NCBI GenBank assembly: GCA_024233135.1
Contig: JACKPZ010000007.1
Coordinates: 134,382-198,381, forward strand
DNA from: Akkermansiaceae bacterium
GTDB lineage: Bacteria; Verrucomicrobiota; Verrucomicrobiia; Verrucomicrobiales; Akkermansiaceae
Direction: 5' to 3'
Length of the DNA stretch: 64,000 nucleotides
Below the pieces are notes generated by a model. That model searched no databases, was not told the origin of the DNA, and worked only from the letters and a program-made list of their open reading frames with translations. Below are positions 1 to 8,340 of this stretch, piece by piece. The position numbers and the translations under genes are program-made. Each line of letters begins with the position of its first letter. Within the stretch, counting starts at the first letter, position 1.

Positions 1-553
1 GGCGGCCGATGTTGTCGATGATGGAAACCGAGCCCTCGGGGTCGAACGAATAGTCATCCGTCGGCTCGCCTTCGTTGGCTACGATGAGTTTCCCGCCGTT
101 CGAGTTGTAGGTGAGCATGTCGGGAAGATAGCCGACCGTGAGCGAGCTCTGCATGTCGCCGCTCTTTGTTAGAAACACGACGCTGCCGCGCTGGTCCTTG
201 GACGGCGCGCCGACGGCCACGGCGATTTCGTTGAGGCCGGCGTTCGGGTTCACGTCGACGCTGTTCGGATTTCCCCATGCCGACAGGTCGACCGACCGGA
301 GCAGGGCGGGGGAGGCCGGATTCGAGGCGTCGAAGATATCGATCGTGTCGGCCGCGCCGTTGACGACGAACATGCGCTTGGTGACGGCGTCGAACTTCAC
401 GATCTCCGCGGCGGAGGCGTCGAACAGTTCGGCGGGCTCGCCGTTGCGGACGCTCGAGAGCGGAGTGAAGGCGAGGGTTTCTCCGGCGAGGCCGGTGGCG
501 GTGAGCGCGGGGACGGCAAAAGCCGCCGTGAGCAGGTGGGTGGGGAGTTTCAT
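1..553 (-). CDS. Choice-of-anchor I / LVIVD-type secreted beta-propeller protein, 5' part only
   Basis: The gene starts at an ATG at 553 and runs off the left edge, so only about 184 N-terminal codons are present. The product begins with a signal peptide (Lys near the N-terminus, a long Ala/Leu stretch, and GLAG before the probable cleavage site). It continues with propeller-like blades of the type FVVNGAADTIDIFDAS and EIAVAVGAPSKDQRGSVVF. That pattern fits the choice-of-anchor I family of secreted proteins, often found next to phosphatase or anchoring modules. Whether a C-terminal anchor exists cannot be seen. It is divergent from the permease gene at 704, leaving about 150 bp for promoters. 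Confidence 0.7.
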   Translation of the reverse strand, partial: MKLPTHLLTAAFAVPALTATGLAGETLAFTPLSSVRNGEPAELFDASAAEIVKFDAVTKRMFVVNGAADTIDIFDASNPASPALLRSVDLSAWGNPNSVDVNPNAGLNEIAVAVGAPSKDQRGSVVFLTKSGDMQSSLTVGYLPDMLTYNSNGGKLIVANEGEPTDDYSFDPEGSVSIIDNIGR

Positions 554-703
554 CTTGGGATGGGTGGGTCGTTGCGAACCGGCCGTTTGAATCAGGCCGT
601 GATCGTCACCGAAGCTGTCCACCCATCATCTTCCGCGAAGGAACGATTCGTTCCGAAATCGTCACATCGGCGATGGCCCGCAATCTGCGAGGTCATCGGG
701 CCG

Positions 704-1909
704 ATGGAACCCACGGCGAACGAGCGGCAGGAGAGCTTCGAGGAGCGACGGGCCCGATGGTGCGGTCTCAGGGAGTCGGTGAACCTCATCAGTGTGTCGC
801 AAGTCGGCCTCTTCGTGCTGGCGCTAGCATTTGTCCTGCACCGCGGGCGGGCGGTGCTGCTGCCGGTGCTGCTCGCCGTTCTGGCGACACTGATGCTCCA
901 TCCTGTGTACCGGGCCATCCGGCGCTGCCGAATTCCCGGAATGGCGGCGTCCGCGATGACGGTGGCCGGTTTGCTGGGGATCATCGGATTCGGCGCCTAC
1001 CAACTCGTGGAACCCGGAGCCCGATGGATGGATTCGATCGATCGCGAGGTGGTCTCGATGAGAATGCAGGAGGTCTTCCGTCCGGTCAGCCAGGTGCGCG
1101 ATGAGATCCAGCAGATGGCTGATCAGGTGGAGGAGGTGACGAAGAACCCCAAGGATGCGAAACGCAACGAAGCGGGAGAAGAAGAGGTGCGAAATGCAAC
1201 ATCCGAGAAGGCGATGGGTGACGCTGCATCTCCGGGGGATCCGGAAGGAGAGGAATCACCCCCGGAGCCCGATCCCGTCGTGGTGGAGATCAAGGAAGAC
1301 CCCTTGGATGGCGTCACCGTGGCGGTCCAGGACCTCGGCCTCGGCTTCGCGAGCTTCCTGATCTTGGTTTTGTTCATGCTCGCGTATGGCGGCAGGATCG
1401 TGCGGGGGCTGAGCGAGCATGAGTCCGCCGGGGTCATGCTTGAGCGGATGGGCAAGGATGTTTCCCGCTATCTGGGAACGATCACCTTGATCAACTTCGT
1501 GCTCGGGATCGCCATCGGACTCGCGATGTGGCTGCTGGGAATGCCCAACCCCGCGCTTTGGGGAGTGGTGGCGATGTTGCTCAACTTCATCCCCTACGTC
1601 GGCGCGATGATCGGAACCGGCGTGGTGTTCCTTGTAGCGGCGGCGAGTTTCGACACTCCCTCCGCGGTGCTTGTCGTTCCGATCGTTTATTTTGTGCTCA
1701 CCGCCATCGAGGGAAACTTCGTGACTCCCATGTTGTTGGGCGGGAGGTTCCGGCTCAATCCGCTGGTGGTGTTCCTATGGATTTTCGCATGGGCGGGCTT
1801 CTGGGGAATCGCGGGAATGCTCGTCGCGATGCCCTCGCTGGTGAGTTTCAAAATCGTCTGCGAAAACACGGATACGATGAAACGGTTTCGCAATCTGCTG
1901 ACGACGTGA
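704..1909 (+). CDS. AI-2E family transporter (PerM-like permease)
   Basis: A 401-residue membrane protein. I start it at the ATG at 704 because the upstream in-frame sequence is not protein-like. The N-terminus carries hydrophobic helices (VGLFVLALAFVLHRG, LLPVLLAVLATLML, and a third around GLLGIIGFGAYQL). A soluble, very acidic insertion follows, rich in Glu, Pro and Asp, at roughly residues 110-220. The C-terminal half has the family pattern of repeated hydrophobic segments with FIPYVGAMIG and an EGNFVTPMLLG motif before the last helices. AI-2E/PerM proteins are exporters of varied substrates, so the substrate is unknown. The acidic linker is longer than usual. It ends 6 bp before the convergent thioesterase gene. 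Confidence 0.85.
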   Translation: MEPTANERQESFEERRARWCGLRESVNLISVSQVGLFVLALAFVLHRGRAVLLPVLLAVLATLMLHPVYRAIRRCRIPGMAASAMTVAGLLGIIGFGAYQLVEPGARWMDSIDREVVSMRMQEVFRPVSQVRDEIQQMADQVEEVTKNPKDAKRNEAGEEEVRNATSEKAMGDAASPGDPEGEESPPEPDPVVVEIKEDPLDGVTVAVQDLGLGFASFLILVLFMLAYGGRIVRGLSEHESAGVMLERMGKDVSRYLGTITLINFVLGIAIGLAMWLLGMPNPALWGVVAMLLNFIPYVGAMIGTGVVFLVAAASFDTPSAVLVVPIVYFVLTAIEGNFVTPMLLGGRFRLNPLVVFLWIFAWAGFWGIAGMLVAMPSLVSFKIVCENTDTMKRFRNLLTT

Positions 1910-1914
1910 GGCGC

Positions 1915-2307
1915 TCAGCCGAGCGCGTCGCGTTCCTCTTGGCTGAGCACCTGCGGCCTCCCCGCGGCATTGACGCGGACGGATGTCATCGTGCCGGAGA
2001 CGGCCGGCTCGCCGCCGGGGTTGAGAATTTCGAACTCCCACGCGACCGAGGCGCCGCCGATGCGGGAAATCCGGAGCTGGACCTGGATGGAGTCGCCGGG
2101 CAGCAGCGGGCGTTTGAATTCGGCGCCCGCCTTCACGCGCGGCCAGCCGCCTTCCGCGCGGTCGAAGACCAGCACGCCCCGCGAGCGGAGGAACTCGTGC
2201 TCCGCCGCCTCGGCATAGCGGAACGCGTTCGGGAAGTGCATCCAGCCGCTCGCGTCGGTATCGCCGAAGGCGACCACGCACCGGTGGCGGTGGAGCGGCT
2301 CGTCCAT
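1915..2307 (-). CDS. Acyl-CoA thioesterase, hotdog fold (YbgC/4-hydroxybenzoyl-CoA thioesterase type)
   Basis: A 130-residue single hotdog domain. The N-terminal segment FGDTDASGWMHFPNAFRYAE matches the family active-site signature, in which the first Asp of DTDASG is the likely catalytic residue, followed by the long hotdog helix. The length is right for YbgC-like enzymes, which hydrolyse acyl-CoA or acyl-ACP thioesters in the cytoplasm. It lies 7 bp downstream of fabF on the same strand, so it is probably co-transcribed with a fatty-acid synthesis gene. The natural substrate cannot be told from sequence. Confidence 0.85.
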   Translation of the reverse strand: MDEPLHRHRCVVAFGDTDASGWMHFPNAFRYAEAAEHEFLRSRGVLVFDRAEGGWPRVKAGAEFKRPLLPGDSIQVQLRISRIGGASVAWEFEILNPGGEPAVSGTMTSVRVNAAGRPQVLSQEERDALG

Positions 2308-2314
2308 CGACGGC

Positions 2315-3562
2315 TCAGTCGAACTTGGTGACCAGCACCGAGGCGTTGTGGCCGCCGAAGCCGAAGCTGTTGGAAATGGCGGTGGTCACCTCAGCCTCGC
2401 GGGCGACGTTCGGCACGCAGTCGAGGTCGCACTCGGGATCCTGATTCTCGACGTTGATCGTCGGCGGCACCACGCCGTCCTTGATGGCCATGACGCTGGC
2501 GATGAGTTCGACACCGCCGGCCGCGCCGAGCATGTGGCCGGTCATCGACTTGGTGGAGGAAACCATCAGGCCGTTTTTCACGTGATCGCCGAAGGCGAGC
2601 TTGATGGCCTTGGTTTCCGCGATGTCGCCAAGACCCGTCGAGGTGGCGTGGGCGTTGAGATACTGCACGTCCTCCGGGTTTTTCCCGCCGTGTTTGAGCG
2701 CCATCTGGATGGCGTAGGCCGGGCCGGATCCATCGGGCGACGGGGCGCTGAGGTGATAGGCGTCCGCGCTCACGCCATAGCCGATGAGCTCGGCGTAGAT
2801 CCTGGCGCCGCGTTTCTTCGCGTGTTCGAGTTCCTCGATGACGAGCACGCCCGCGCCCTCGCCCATGACGAAGCCGTCGCGGTCCTTGTCGAAAGGTCGG
2901 GAGGCTTTCTCCGGGGCGTCGTTGCGGGTGCTGAGCGCCTTCATGTTGGCGAATCCGCAGAGACCCATCGGCAGGATCGTCGCCTCGGCGCCGCCGCAGA
3001 TGAAACCGTCGGCGTCACCGAATTTGATGATCCGCCATGCCTCGCCGATGTTGTGGTTCGACGTCGCGCAGGCGGTGACGATGACCATGTTCGGGCCCAT
3101 CAGGCCGAACTCCATCGAGATGATCCCGCTGGCGATGTTGGAGATCATCATCGGGATCGTGAACGGCGAGACGCGCTTGGGCCCCTTGTGGATGTAGGTG
3201 CTGTGTTCGCGTTCGAGGGTCGAAAGACCGCCGATGCCGGAGCCGACCATCACGCCGAAGCGGCGCGGATCCACGGCGGAAACATCGAGCCCGGAGTCCT
3301 CCACGGCCATTTTCGACGCGGCGACGGCGAACTGCACGTAGCGGTCGGCCCGGCGGGCGTCCTTGGGCACTTTGAAGAACGGATCCGCGACAAAATCCTT
3401 CACCTCCCCGGCGATCCGGCAGTCGAACTGCTCGGGATCGAGTTGGGTGATGGTGGAAATTCCGCTCCGACCTTCCTTGAGGCCCTGCCAAGTGCTTTCA
3501 AGATCGTTGCCGAGAGGGCTCACGCATCCGATGCCGGTGATGACGACTCTTCGTTCGTTCAT
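2315..3562 (-). CDS. fabF: Beta-ketoacyl-ACP synthase II
   Basis: A 415-residue condensing enzyme of the type II fatty-acid elongation cycle, matching the normal FabF length. It begins MNERRVVITGIGCVSPLG, the usual FabF start. The active-site Cys lies in VTACATSNHNIG (near residue 165), the first His in NAHATSTGLGD and the second in STKSMTGHMLGAAGG, with the conserved Lys before it. The C-terminus holds the typical NSFGFGGHN glycine loop. An ATG at 3562 is chosen; the frame stays open upstream into IS sequence, but that part is not FabF. No acpP gene lies upstream: an ISAs1-type element occupies that side, about 60 bp away, so the promoter may have been altered. Confidence 0.95.
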   Translation of the reverse strand: MNERRVVITGIGCVSPLGNDLESTWQGLKEGRSGISTITQLDPEQFDCRIAGEVKDFVADPFFKVPKDARRADRYVQFAVAASKMAVEDSGLDVSAVDPRRFGVMVGSGIGGLSTLEREHSTYIHKGPKRVSPFTIPMMISNIASGIISMEFGLMGPNMVIVTACATSNHNIGEAWRIIKFGDADGFICGGAEATILPMGLCGFANMKALSTRNDAPEKASRPFDKDRDGFVMGEGAGVLVIEELEHAKKRGARIYAELIGYGVSADAYHLSAPSPDGSGPAYAIQMALKHGGKNPEDVQYLNAHATSTGLGDIAETKAIKLAFGDHVKNGLMVSSTKSMTGHMLGAAGGVELIASVMAIKDGVVPPTINVENQDPECDLDCVPNVAREAEVTTAISNSFGFGGHNASVLVTKFD

Positions 3563-3615
3563 GGTTTCTAAAACGCCAGTCTGGAGGGCCGGCGCACCCC
3601 GCGCAAGCACCATCA

Positions 3616-3625
3616 CGGGATGTTC
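3616..3625. repeat. Target-site duplication, left copy (ISAs1 element)
   Basis: The bases cgggatgttc directly outside the left terminal repeat match cgggatgttt at 4927-4936 outside the right one, with only the last base different. They mark the original insertion site. Confidence 0.75.
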
Positions 3626-4926
3626 CAGGGCATCTACATTTGGGGGAGGCCGATGATTGCCTCGAGATAGGCAGGGCGAGGGCGGCATCGATTCGTTTGC
3701 CCCGGATGGGTTCGTTCGGGCGGACGGCATCGCGCTTGCATGTTGCGGGGCGATCCGTCGCAGGCGCGGAGGATGCTGGGCGGTGTCGCCACCAGCGTGA
3801 AGGCCCGGCGACGGTCCGGTCGCCGAAGACCACGTCGAGCACATCAGTGGCAGGAGTTCTCGATGCTCCAGTGCCCACGGTCGAGTTCGAGATGGCGGGG
3901 TCGCCCGGCTTCCGGCAGGCGCAGCGAGCGCAGGTAATAGCGTTGCAGGTGTCCTCGCGCACGCGCCATCACCCAGCTCGGCGCGGCTCTCGACCCGTCC
4001 GCGGAGCGCAGCCGCGAGCCACTCGCGCCGGACCTTCGCGGGCAGCCAGCCGAGATGATCCGTGACGGTGGCAGGCGATTCTCCACCCGATCGTGGCGGG
4101 TGATCGTGCTGCTCGCGGACATCCGGCGCCGATCTCCTTTCCGACGCGCGTAGGCAAGGCGTCGGGATCCCCTGAAAACACGCACCTCGTCGTGACGGTT
4201 CCCTGAGTTGCCCTCGAGCGCCAACAAGTAGTCCGCCCCGGCATGGCAGGATGGCGATCGCGATCTTCCTCTGCGCGTCCATCGCGTCGCGGCGAACCAC
4301 CGCACCCCATCACATTGAGGTGGCGCAGCAGCTTCGGCACGGCGGTGATTTCGTTGCTTTTGCCGTCAACGCCCCGCTGGGCGAGCGTCAGTCCGTCCTG
4401 GCAGGCCCACGCGCTGACGATCTGCACGGTGTTCTCGTCGGCCCAGGCTGCCGCGCGGAAGCTTCGACACGCATCCAGCGCCACGCAGTTGTCCGGAGAA
4501 ACCGGGCAGACCGCCGCGACAAACTCGGCGATGCATTGCACGAAGCAGCGGGGATCGATCGCGGCGAAGACCCCAGGAAGGTGTTGCGCGCAAGGGATGC
4601 CGTCGGGAAGATCGATCCACTTTTCCAGCCACTCGCGCCGCGCCTTGGCGAAACGCACGAAGTCCTCGCAGGTGTCCATCCCGCAGAGCACCGCGCTCAG
4701 CGCGATGAAGAGGATCGAGCCGAACGGATGACGGGTGGCGTTGCCACTGCGCGGATCCTCGATGACCGCGAACATTTCAAGACCTTCGGGCAATCCGCCG
4801 CGGAGGTCGATCTCAGGTTTCTGGTCGGTCGAATCGTTGGTGTCAGGGGCCATCCGGGCCCGATAAATCAAACACCCGTTTCGTACAAGCCCTGATACTC
4901 AGCGGTTTTCTAATGTAGATGCCCTG
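3626..4926 (-). mobile_element. ISAs1-family insertion sequence with terminal inverted repeats
   Basis: The element is bounded by 15-bp perfect inverted repeats: CAGGGCATCTACATT at 3626-3640 and its complement at 4912-4926. The CAGGG ends are typical of the ISAs1 family. The flanks carry a direct repeat of 9 bp, cgggatgtt, at 3616-3624 and 4927-4935, or 10 bp with one mismatch. This fits the target duplication of the family. The total length of about 1.3 kb is normal. Its only gene is a frameshifted transposase, so it is probably no longer autonomous. Before insertion, fabF would have followed the small zinc-ribbon gene at 4945 by under 100 bp. Confidence 0.85.
3634..4853 (-). pseudogene. ISAs1-family DDE transposase, frameshifted
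   Basis: The N-terminal 200 or so residues from the ATG at 4853 read without interruption and are clearly ISAs1 transposase: LPEGLEMFAVIEDPRSGNA, then HPFGSILFIALSAVLCGMD, and LALDACRSF-like and ITAVPKLLRHL stretches. After that the match moves between frames: ADYLLALEGNSGN in one, HWSIENSCH in another, VLDVVFGD and RGKRIDAA in a third, and a final AYLEAIIGLPQM with a stop at 3634 inside the terminal repeat. At least three frameshifts are needed, so this is a decayed gene. The intact family protein would be about 370-400 residues. Confidence 0.85.
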
Positions 4927-4944
4927 CGGGATGTTTCCATGCGA

Positions 4945-5184
4945 TCAGCCGAGCGGCCGCGCGCCGCCGCGCGGCGTGGCGGCATGGCAGGCCGGGCAGT
5001 CGACGATCCGGCCGTGCCCGGGGTCCTCGAAGGCGTGCAGGCAGAGCCGGCATACCACCCGGTGCGCCAGCGCGTGGCGCTCGCCGCGGGCACGGAGAAC
5101 TCGCGAGATCACGGTGAAGACCGCCACCAGCAGGAAGGCTCCGGCGACGACACCGGTCACGAGGTCATTCAGGCTGAGGTCCAT
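4945..5184 (-). CDS. Small membrane protein with a C-terminal zinc-ribbon-like motif
   Basis: A 79-residue protein with one hydrophobic helix near the N-terminus (residues about 8-27) followed by a basic stretch. Two CxxC knuckles come next, CRLC and CPAC, separated by 15 residues, which look like a zinc ribbon. I do not recognise a named family. It is the last gene of the Ton/Tol-like operon and overlaps the preceding 268-residue gene by 20 bp, so it is probably translationally coupled. A role in assembling or stabilising the complex is only a guess. Its stop lies close to the ISAs1 insertion point. Confidence 0.6.
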   Translation of the reverse strand: MDLSLNDLVTGVVAGAFLLVAVFTVISRVLRARGERHALAHRVVCRLCLHAFEDPGHGRIVDCPACHAATPRGGARPLG

Positions 5185-5971
5185 CGTCGGCGGGTTGGTT
5201 GACGAAACGAATGCCCACGGTGGCCCAGCGGACGGCGGGACCGTCCGGTTTTGCCGGCGCGAATCGCAGCGAGCGCAGCCACGAACCGAGGCGCTGCAGG
5301 TGGTCCTCGTTTCCCTTGTCGCCGCCGGCGAGGGCGACGCAATCGACCACCGAGCCGTCCGCGCGCAGCCTCGTGAGGAAGAGCAGGGTCTCGGCCGTCA
5401 GTTTGCCATCGATGCCTTCGAAGGGCGGCAAGGTTTCCGGCAGATCGTTGCGGGTGATGCCGGCCAGCGGATCGAGAACCGGCGCGACTTCCACCGCCGT
5501 GGCCACTTCCGCGCGCGAGGCGGCGGGGAGTTCGGGAAACACCCGCACGCCGCGGGTGGCAAGGGGCTCGCGGCGGCTCACGGAGGTGGAAGGCGGGAGC
5601 GAGCGAAGCTCCGGACGATACGCCGGCGGCGTCCAGCGCAGCGCGCCGAACGCCTCGTTCTCCATCGCTTGGATCTCCTCCATGCCGGCCGGTTCGAAGC
5701 GCGAGGGAAACGGTCCGCCATCCCGTGCCCGGCGTGCGAGCGCCAGCCCGGCGGGGTCGTCGCCCACGTGGACCACCGAGCCGTGATTCGGCGCCCAGCG
5801 GTCCGGCGTGTGGAAGCCGACGCGCACCGAGCCGAGCAGGAAGGCGAAACCGGCGGCCGTCACCGCGACCGCGAACACCTTCGGAAACAGCGGCGATCCC
5901 AGCGGCCGCCACGTGAAGACCCACTCCGGGTGCTCCGCGGTGAGGTGGCTTGGCGGTCGGGTGCGGGTCAT
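5165..5971 (-). CDS. Hypothetical membrane-anchored periplasmic protein of the Ton/Tol operon
   Basis: A 268-residue protein with a short cytoplasmic N-terminus, one membrane helix (VFAVAVTAAGFAFLLGSV, near residues 32-50) and a long periplasmic part rich in Pro and charged residues. The C-terminal 100 residues, with LTAETLLFLTRLRADGSVVD and a terminal VRWATVGIRFV strand, resemble the layout of a TonB C-terminal domain, but the match is weak. Its start overlaps the stop of the second ExbD gene by one base (TGATG) and its end overlaps the small zinc-ribbon gene. The position suggests it is the energy-transducing partner of the second ExbB/ExbD pair. Confidence 0.55.
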   Translation of the reverse strand: MTRTRPPSHLTAEHPEWVFTWRPLGSPLFPKVFAVAVTAAGFAFLLGSVRVGFHTPDRWAPNHGSVVHVGDDPAGLALARRARDGGPFPSRFEPAGMEEIQAMENEAFGALRWTPPAYRPELRSLPPSTSVSRREPLATRGVRVFPELPAASRAEVATAVEVAPVLDPLAGITRNDLPETLPPFEGIDGKLTAETLLFLTRLRADGSVVDCVALAGGDKGNEDHLQRLGSWLRSLRFAPAKPDGPAVRWATVGIRFVNQPADDGPQPE

Positions 5972-6417
5972 CAGTCGGTCGTTTCGGGTTCGGTGCGCGT
6001 TCCACCGGGGTTCGCGCCTACCAGAGCGAGGCGGAATCCTTTTCCGAGGATCAACTCGCTGATCTCCCGCTCGGTTCCGACGTTGGTGCCGACGTCGGTT
6101 TGCAACAGCACCATCGCATCGTTGGCGCCGCCGGATTCCGCGATGGCGTCCAGCCGGTCCGCGAGTTCTTCGCGGGTCACCTGGTCGCGCCCGAAGTGGA
6201 TGTTCGCCCCGCTCTCCGAGACTCCCAGCGTGACGACGATCGTTTGTTTGTAGCGCTCGAGCTGGAATTGCGATGGCGGCAGGTCCACCGTCACGCCCGC
6301 CTGCCTCACCAGCGAGGGGCCCATCAGAAACAGCAGCGCCAGCAGCCCGAAGATGTCGAGCACCGGCATCGCATGCAGCAGGCCCGGCCGCTCGGGCAGT
6401 GTCATTTCCAGCTTCAC
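5971..6417 (-). CDS. ExbD/TolR-family biopolymer transport protein (second pair)
   Basis: A 148-residue protein with the ExbD layout: a short N-terminus, one membrane helix containing an Asp (MPVLDIFGLLALLFLMGP, near residues 17-34) and a periplasmic domain. The Asp would be the protonatable residue that couples proton flow to force. The family is normally 130-145 residues. It overlaps the upstream ExbB-like gene by 4 bp (ATGA at 6414-6417), as expected for subunits made in fixed ratio. It is more divergent than the ExbD at 7236: the first residues lack the usual basic cluster. Confidence 0.75.
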   Translation of the reverse strand: MKLEMTLPERPGLLHAMPVLDIFGLLALLFLMGPSLVRQAGVTVDLPPSQFQLERYKQTIVVTLGVSESGANIHFGRDQVTREELADRLDAIAESGGANDAMVLLQTDVGTNVGTEREISELILGKGFRLALVGANPGGTRTEPETTD

Positions 6418-7121
6418 TTCGCCGGGCCCGTCTTGGGTTTCACATGCTTGCGGCCGGCCGTCACCTCGCCGCGGAAGGGCGCGTATTCCTCCTCCTCGCG
6501 CGCGTCCGCGATCAGATGCACCATCTCGATGCCCGCCCGCTCGATGCGGTGGACGAGCCGTTTCGCCCGGCCGAGGAAATACAGATAGAACAAATACAGC
6601 GGTACCGCGATCGTCAGGCCGATCACCGAGGTGACAAGCGCGGTGAAAACGCCCGTCGAGAGTTCCGCCGGGCCGGTGAAGCCACCTTGCTCGCTGACTT
6701 TCTGAAACGTGTCGAGCATGCCGAGCAGCGTGCCAAGCATGCCCACCAGCGGCGCGAGCAACGACATCGCCAGGATCGCCCGGATGTTTTTCTCGATGCG
6801 CGGCACCTCGAGCTGGCCGGCCTCCTGCACGATGTCACGAAGGTCCGCGCGGCTCAGGTAATAGCGCAGCAGCGCCGCATGCGCCACCCGCCCCACCGGT
6901 CCCGGCGCGCGGGCGGACTCATGCAGCGCCTCGGCGAAAGCCCGCCGGCGGATGTGGTGCGAGAGGCCCACCAGCAGGTCGCCCACGTTGATGCGCGAGC
7001 GGTGGAAGAAGAACATCCGCTCGACCACGCAGACCGAGCCGACGAACGCGATGGCCAGCAGCACCCAGACGAGTGGTCCGCCTTGTTCGATCAGTCCCGA
7101 GGGTTCCAACAACGCCAGCAT
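6414..7121 (-). CDS. MotA/TolQ/ExbB proton channel protein (second pair)
   Basis: A 235-residue inner-membrane protein with three membrane helices. The first is near residues 14-35 (GGPLVWVLLAIAFVGSVCVV). The other two surround the conserved LLAPLVGMLGTLLGMLDTF segment and GVFTALVTSVIGLTIAVPLY, where a Thr faces the channel in this family. Together with the following ExbD-like gene it should form a proton-driven motor. Stop and next start overlap by 4 bp. A 114-bp gap separates it from the first ExbD gene, so it may also have its own ribosome-binding site. Confidence 0.88.
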   Translation of the reverse strand: MLALLEPSGLIEQGGPLVWVLLAIAFVGSVCVVERMFFFHRSRINVGDLLVGLSHHIRRRAFAEALHESARAPGPVGRVAHAALLRYYLSRADLRDIVQEAGQLEVPRIEKNIRAILAMSLLAPLVGMLGTLLGMLDTFQKVSEQGGFTGPAELSTGVFTALVTSVIGLTIAVPLYLFYLYFLGRAKRLVHRIERAGIEMVHLIADAREEEEYAPFRGEVTAGRKHVKPKTGPAK

Positions 7122-7235
7122 CTTGTGGCCGGAACGCTACTCCCTCCCGCCCGGCGCTGGCCAGACCTTTTGCGGGACCCGCCTCACGCCGTCTGCTTCC
7201 CGTCTCCGCCTTCGGCAAACTCCTCCGCCGCAGGT

Positions 7236-7658
7236 TCATTCGCCGGCGGGCATCCGGATCCTCGCCGGGACGTCACGGATCTGGATGCCGGACTTGGTGA
7301 GGGCGTCCCAGATTCCCAGCAGCCGCTCGAGCGGCACGCGTTTGTCCGCCTCGAGTTCGAGTTTTCTACCGGGGTTTTGTTTCTGATAGGCGGCGAGGTA
7401 GGATTCGAGCAAGCCCTCGCCGACGGGCACGGAGTCGAGCGTGATGTTCCCCAAGGCGTCGACCGCGAGCACCGAGCGCGCGTCCATGACCGTGTCCGAC
7501 GGCATTTCCCGCACGGTGGGCAGCTCGATGCGCAGGATGCTGCGCGGCTTCTTGAAGGTGGTGGAAACGATGATGTAGACGAGCAGGATGAAAAGGATGT
7601 CGATCATCGGGACGATCGGCACGTCCACGCGTTTCCGGATCTGGCGGTGGAGGCGCAT
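7236..7658 (-). CDS. ExbD/TolR-family biopolymer transport protein (first pair)
   Basis: A 140-residue ExbD with the classical start: a basic cytoplasmic stretch (RLHRQIRKR) and the helix VPIVPMIDILFILLVYIIV, which carries the key Asp of the PMID motif. The remainder is the periplasmic dimerisation domain. It lies 5 bp after the first ExbB gene and is clearly its partner. The ExbB-ExbD complex energises a TonB-like protein with the proton motive force; the TonB-like gene is directly upstream in the operon. Confidence 0.9.
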   Translation of the reverse strand: MRLHRQIRKRVDVPIVPMIDILFILLVYIIVSTTFKKPRSILRIELPTVREMPSDTVMDARSVLAVDALGNITLDSVPVGEGLLESYLAAYQKQNPGRKLELEADKRVPLERLLGIWDALTKSGIQIRDVPARIRMPAGE

Positions 7659-7663
7659 GGGTC

Positions 7664-8335
7664 TCAGGAGCGGGGGTTCGACCGCTGGCAGACGTGCGAG
7701 AGATCGGCCAGCAGCGTTTCCAGCCGCGCGGTGTAGACCTCGATGCGGCGGATGAAATACCCGTGGGCGACCACGCAGGGGACGGCGATCGAGAGGCCGA
7801 AGATGGTGGTGTTGAGGGCGCGCGCGATGCCGCGGGCGATCATCGGGTTGTCCGCGGTGTCGCCAAGGCCCTCGAAGATGGTGACCAGTCCGGACGCCGT
7901 GCCGAGCAGGCCCAGCAAGGGGGCGACGGTGATGACCACCTCCAGCACGCCGATCCCGGCATGAAGCCGCGCGGACTCCTCGCGGGAGGCGGCCTCCACG
8001 GCGAGAATGATGTCGCGCTGCGGCTTGCCGCGGTGGCGGACGACGACGGACGCGAGCCGCGCCAGCGAACTATCGCCTTTCTCGAACTCCTTGAGCACGG
8101 GCTCGACGCGGTCGGCGACGATCAGGTCGTGGAACGACGCCACCTGGCCGGCGAGTTTGTCCGGGATGACGCGGCTGCGGGACAACGAGAGGAATTTATA
8201 AAGGATGGCGGCGAGCCCGACGAACGAAGCGATGCCGAGGGGGATCATGAACCAGCCGCCCTTTTCAAGGAAGGCCCGGATGGAATGAAGACTGTCGCTG
8301 GTGGCGGCGAGCAGGGGAAGCGTGGCGATGTGCAT
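7664..8335 (-). CDS. MotA/TolQ/ExbB proton channel protein (first pair)
   Basis: A 223-residue ExbB/TolQ homologue. It has a first membrane helix near residues 27-48 and a large cytoplasmic loop. The C-terminal double helix carries VAPLLGLLGTASGLVTIFEG and LNTTIFGLSIAVPCVVAHG, the family core. Length and motifs fit ExbB. It is the second gene of the operon, 5 bp after the TonB-like gene and 5 bp before its ExbD, an arrangement typical for Ton systems serving outer-membrane transporters. No outer-membrane receptor gene lies nearby. Confidence 0.9.
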   Translation of the reverse strand: MHIATLPLLAATSDSLHSIRAFLEKGGWFMIPLGIASFVGLAAILYKFLSLSRSRVIPDKLAGQVASFHDLIVADRVEPVLKEFEKGDSSLARLASVVVRHRGKPQRDIILAVEAASREESARLHAGIGVLEVVITVAPLLGLLGTASGLVTIFEGLGDTADNPMIARGIARALNTTIFGLSIAVPCVVAHGYFIRRIEVYTARLETLLADLSHVCQRSNPRS

Positions 8336-8340
8336 GTGGG

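Noticed and set aside
2315..4300. A 661-residue open frame joining transposase remnants to FabF
   Set aside because: The frame runs by chance through the ISAs1 element. FabF similarity begins exactly at MNERR (3562), and the upstream residues are out-of-frame IS sequence.
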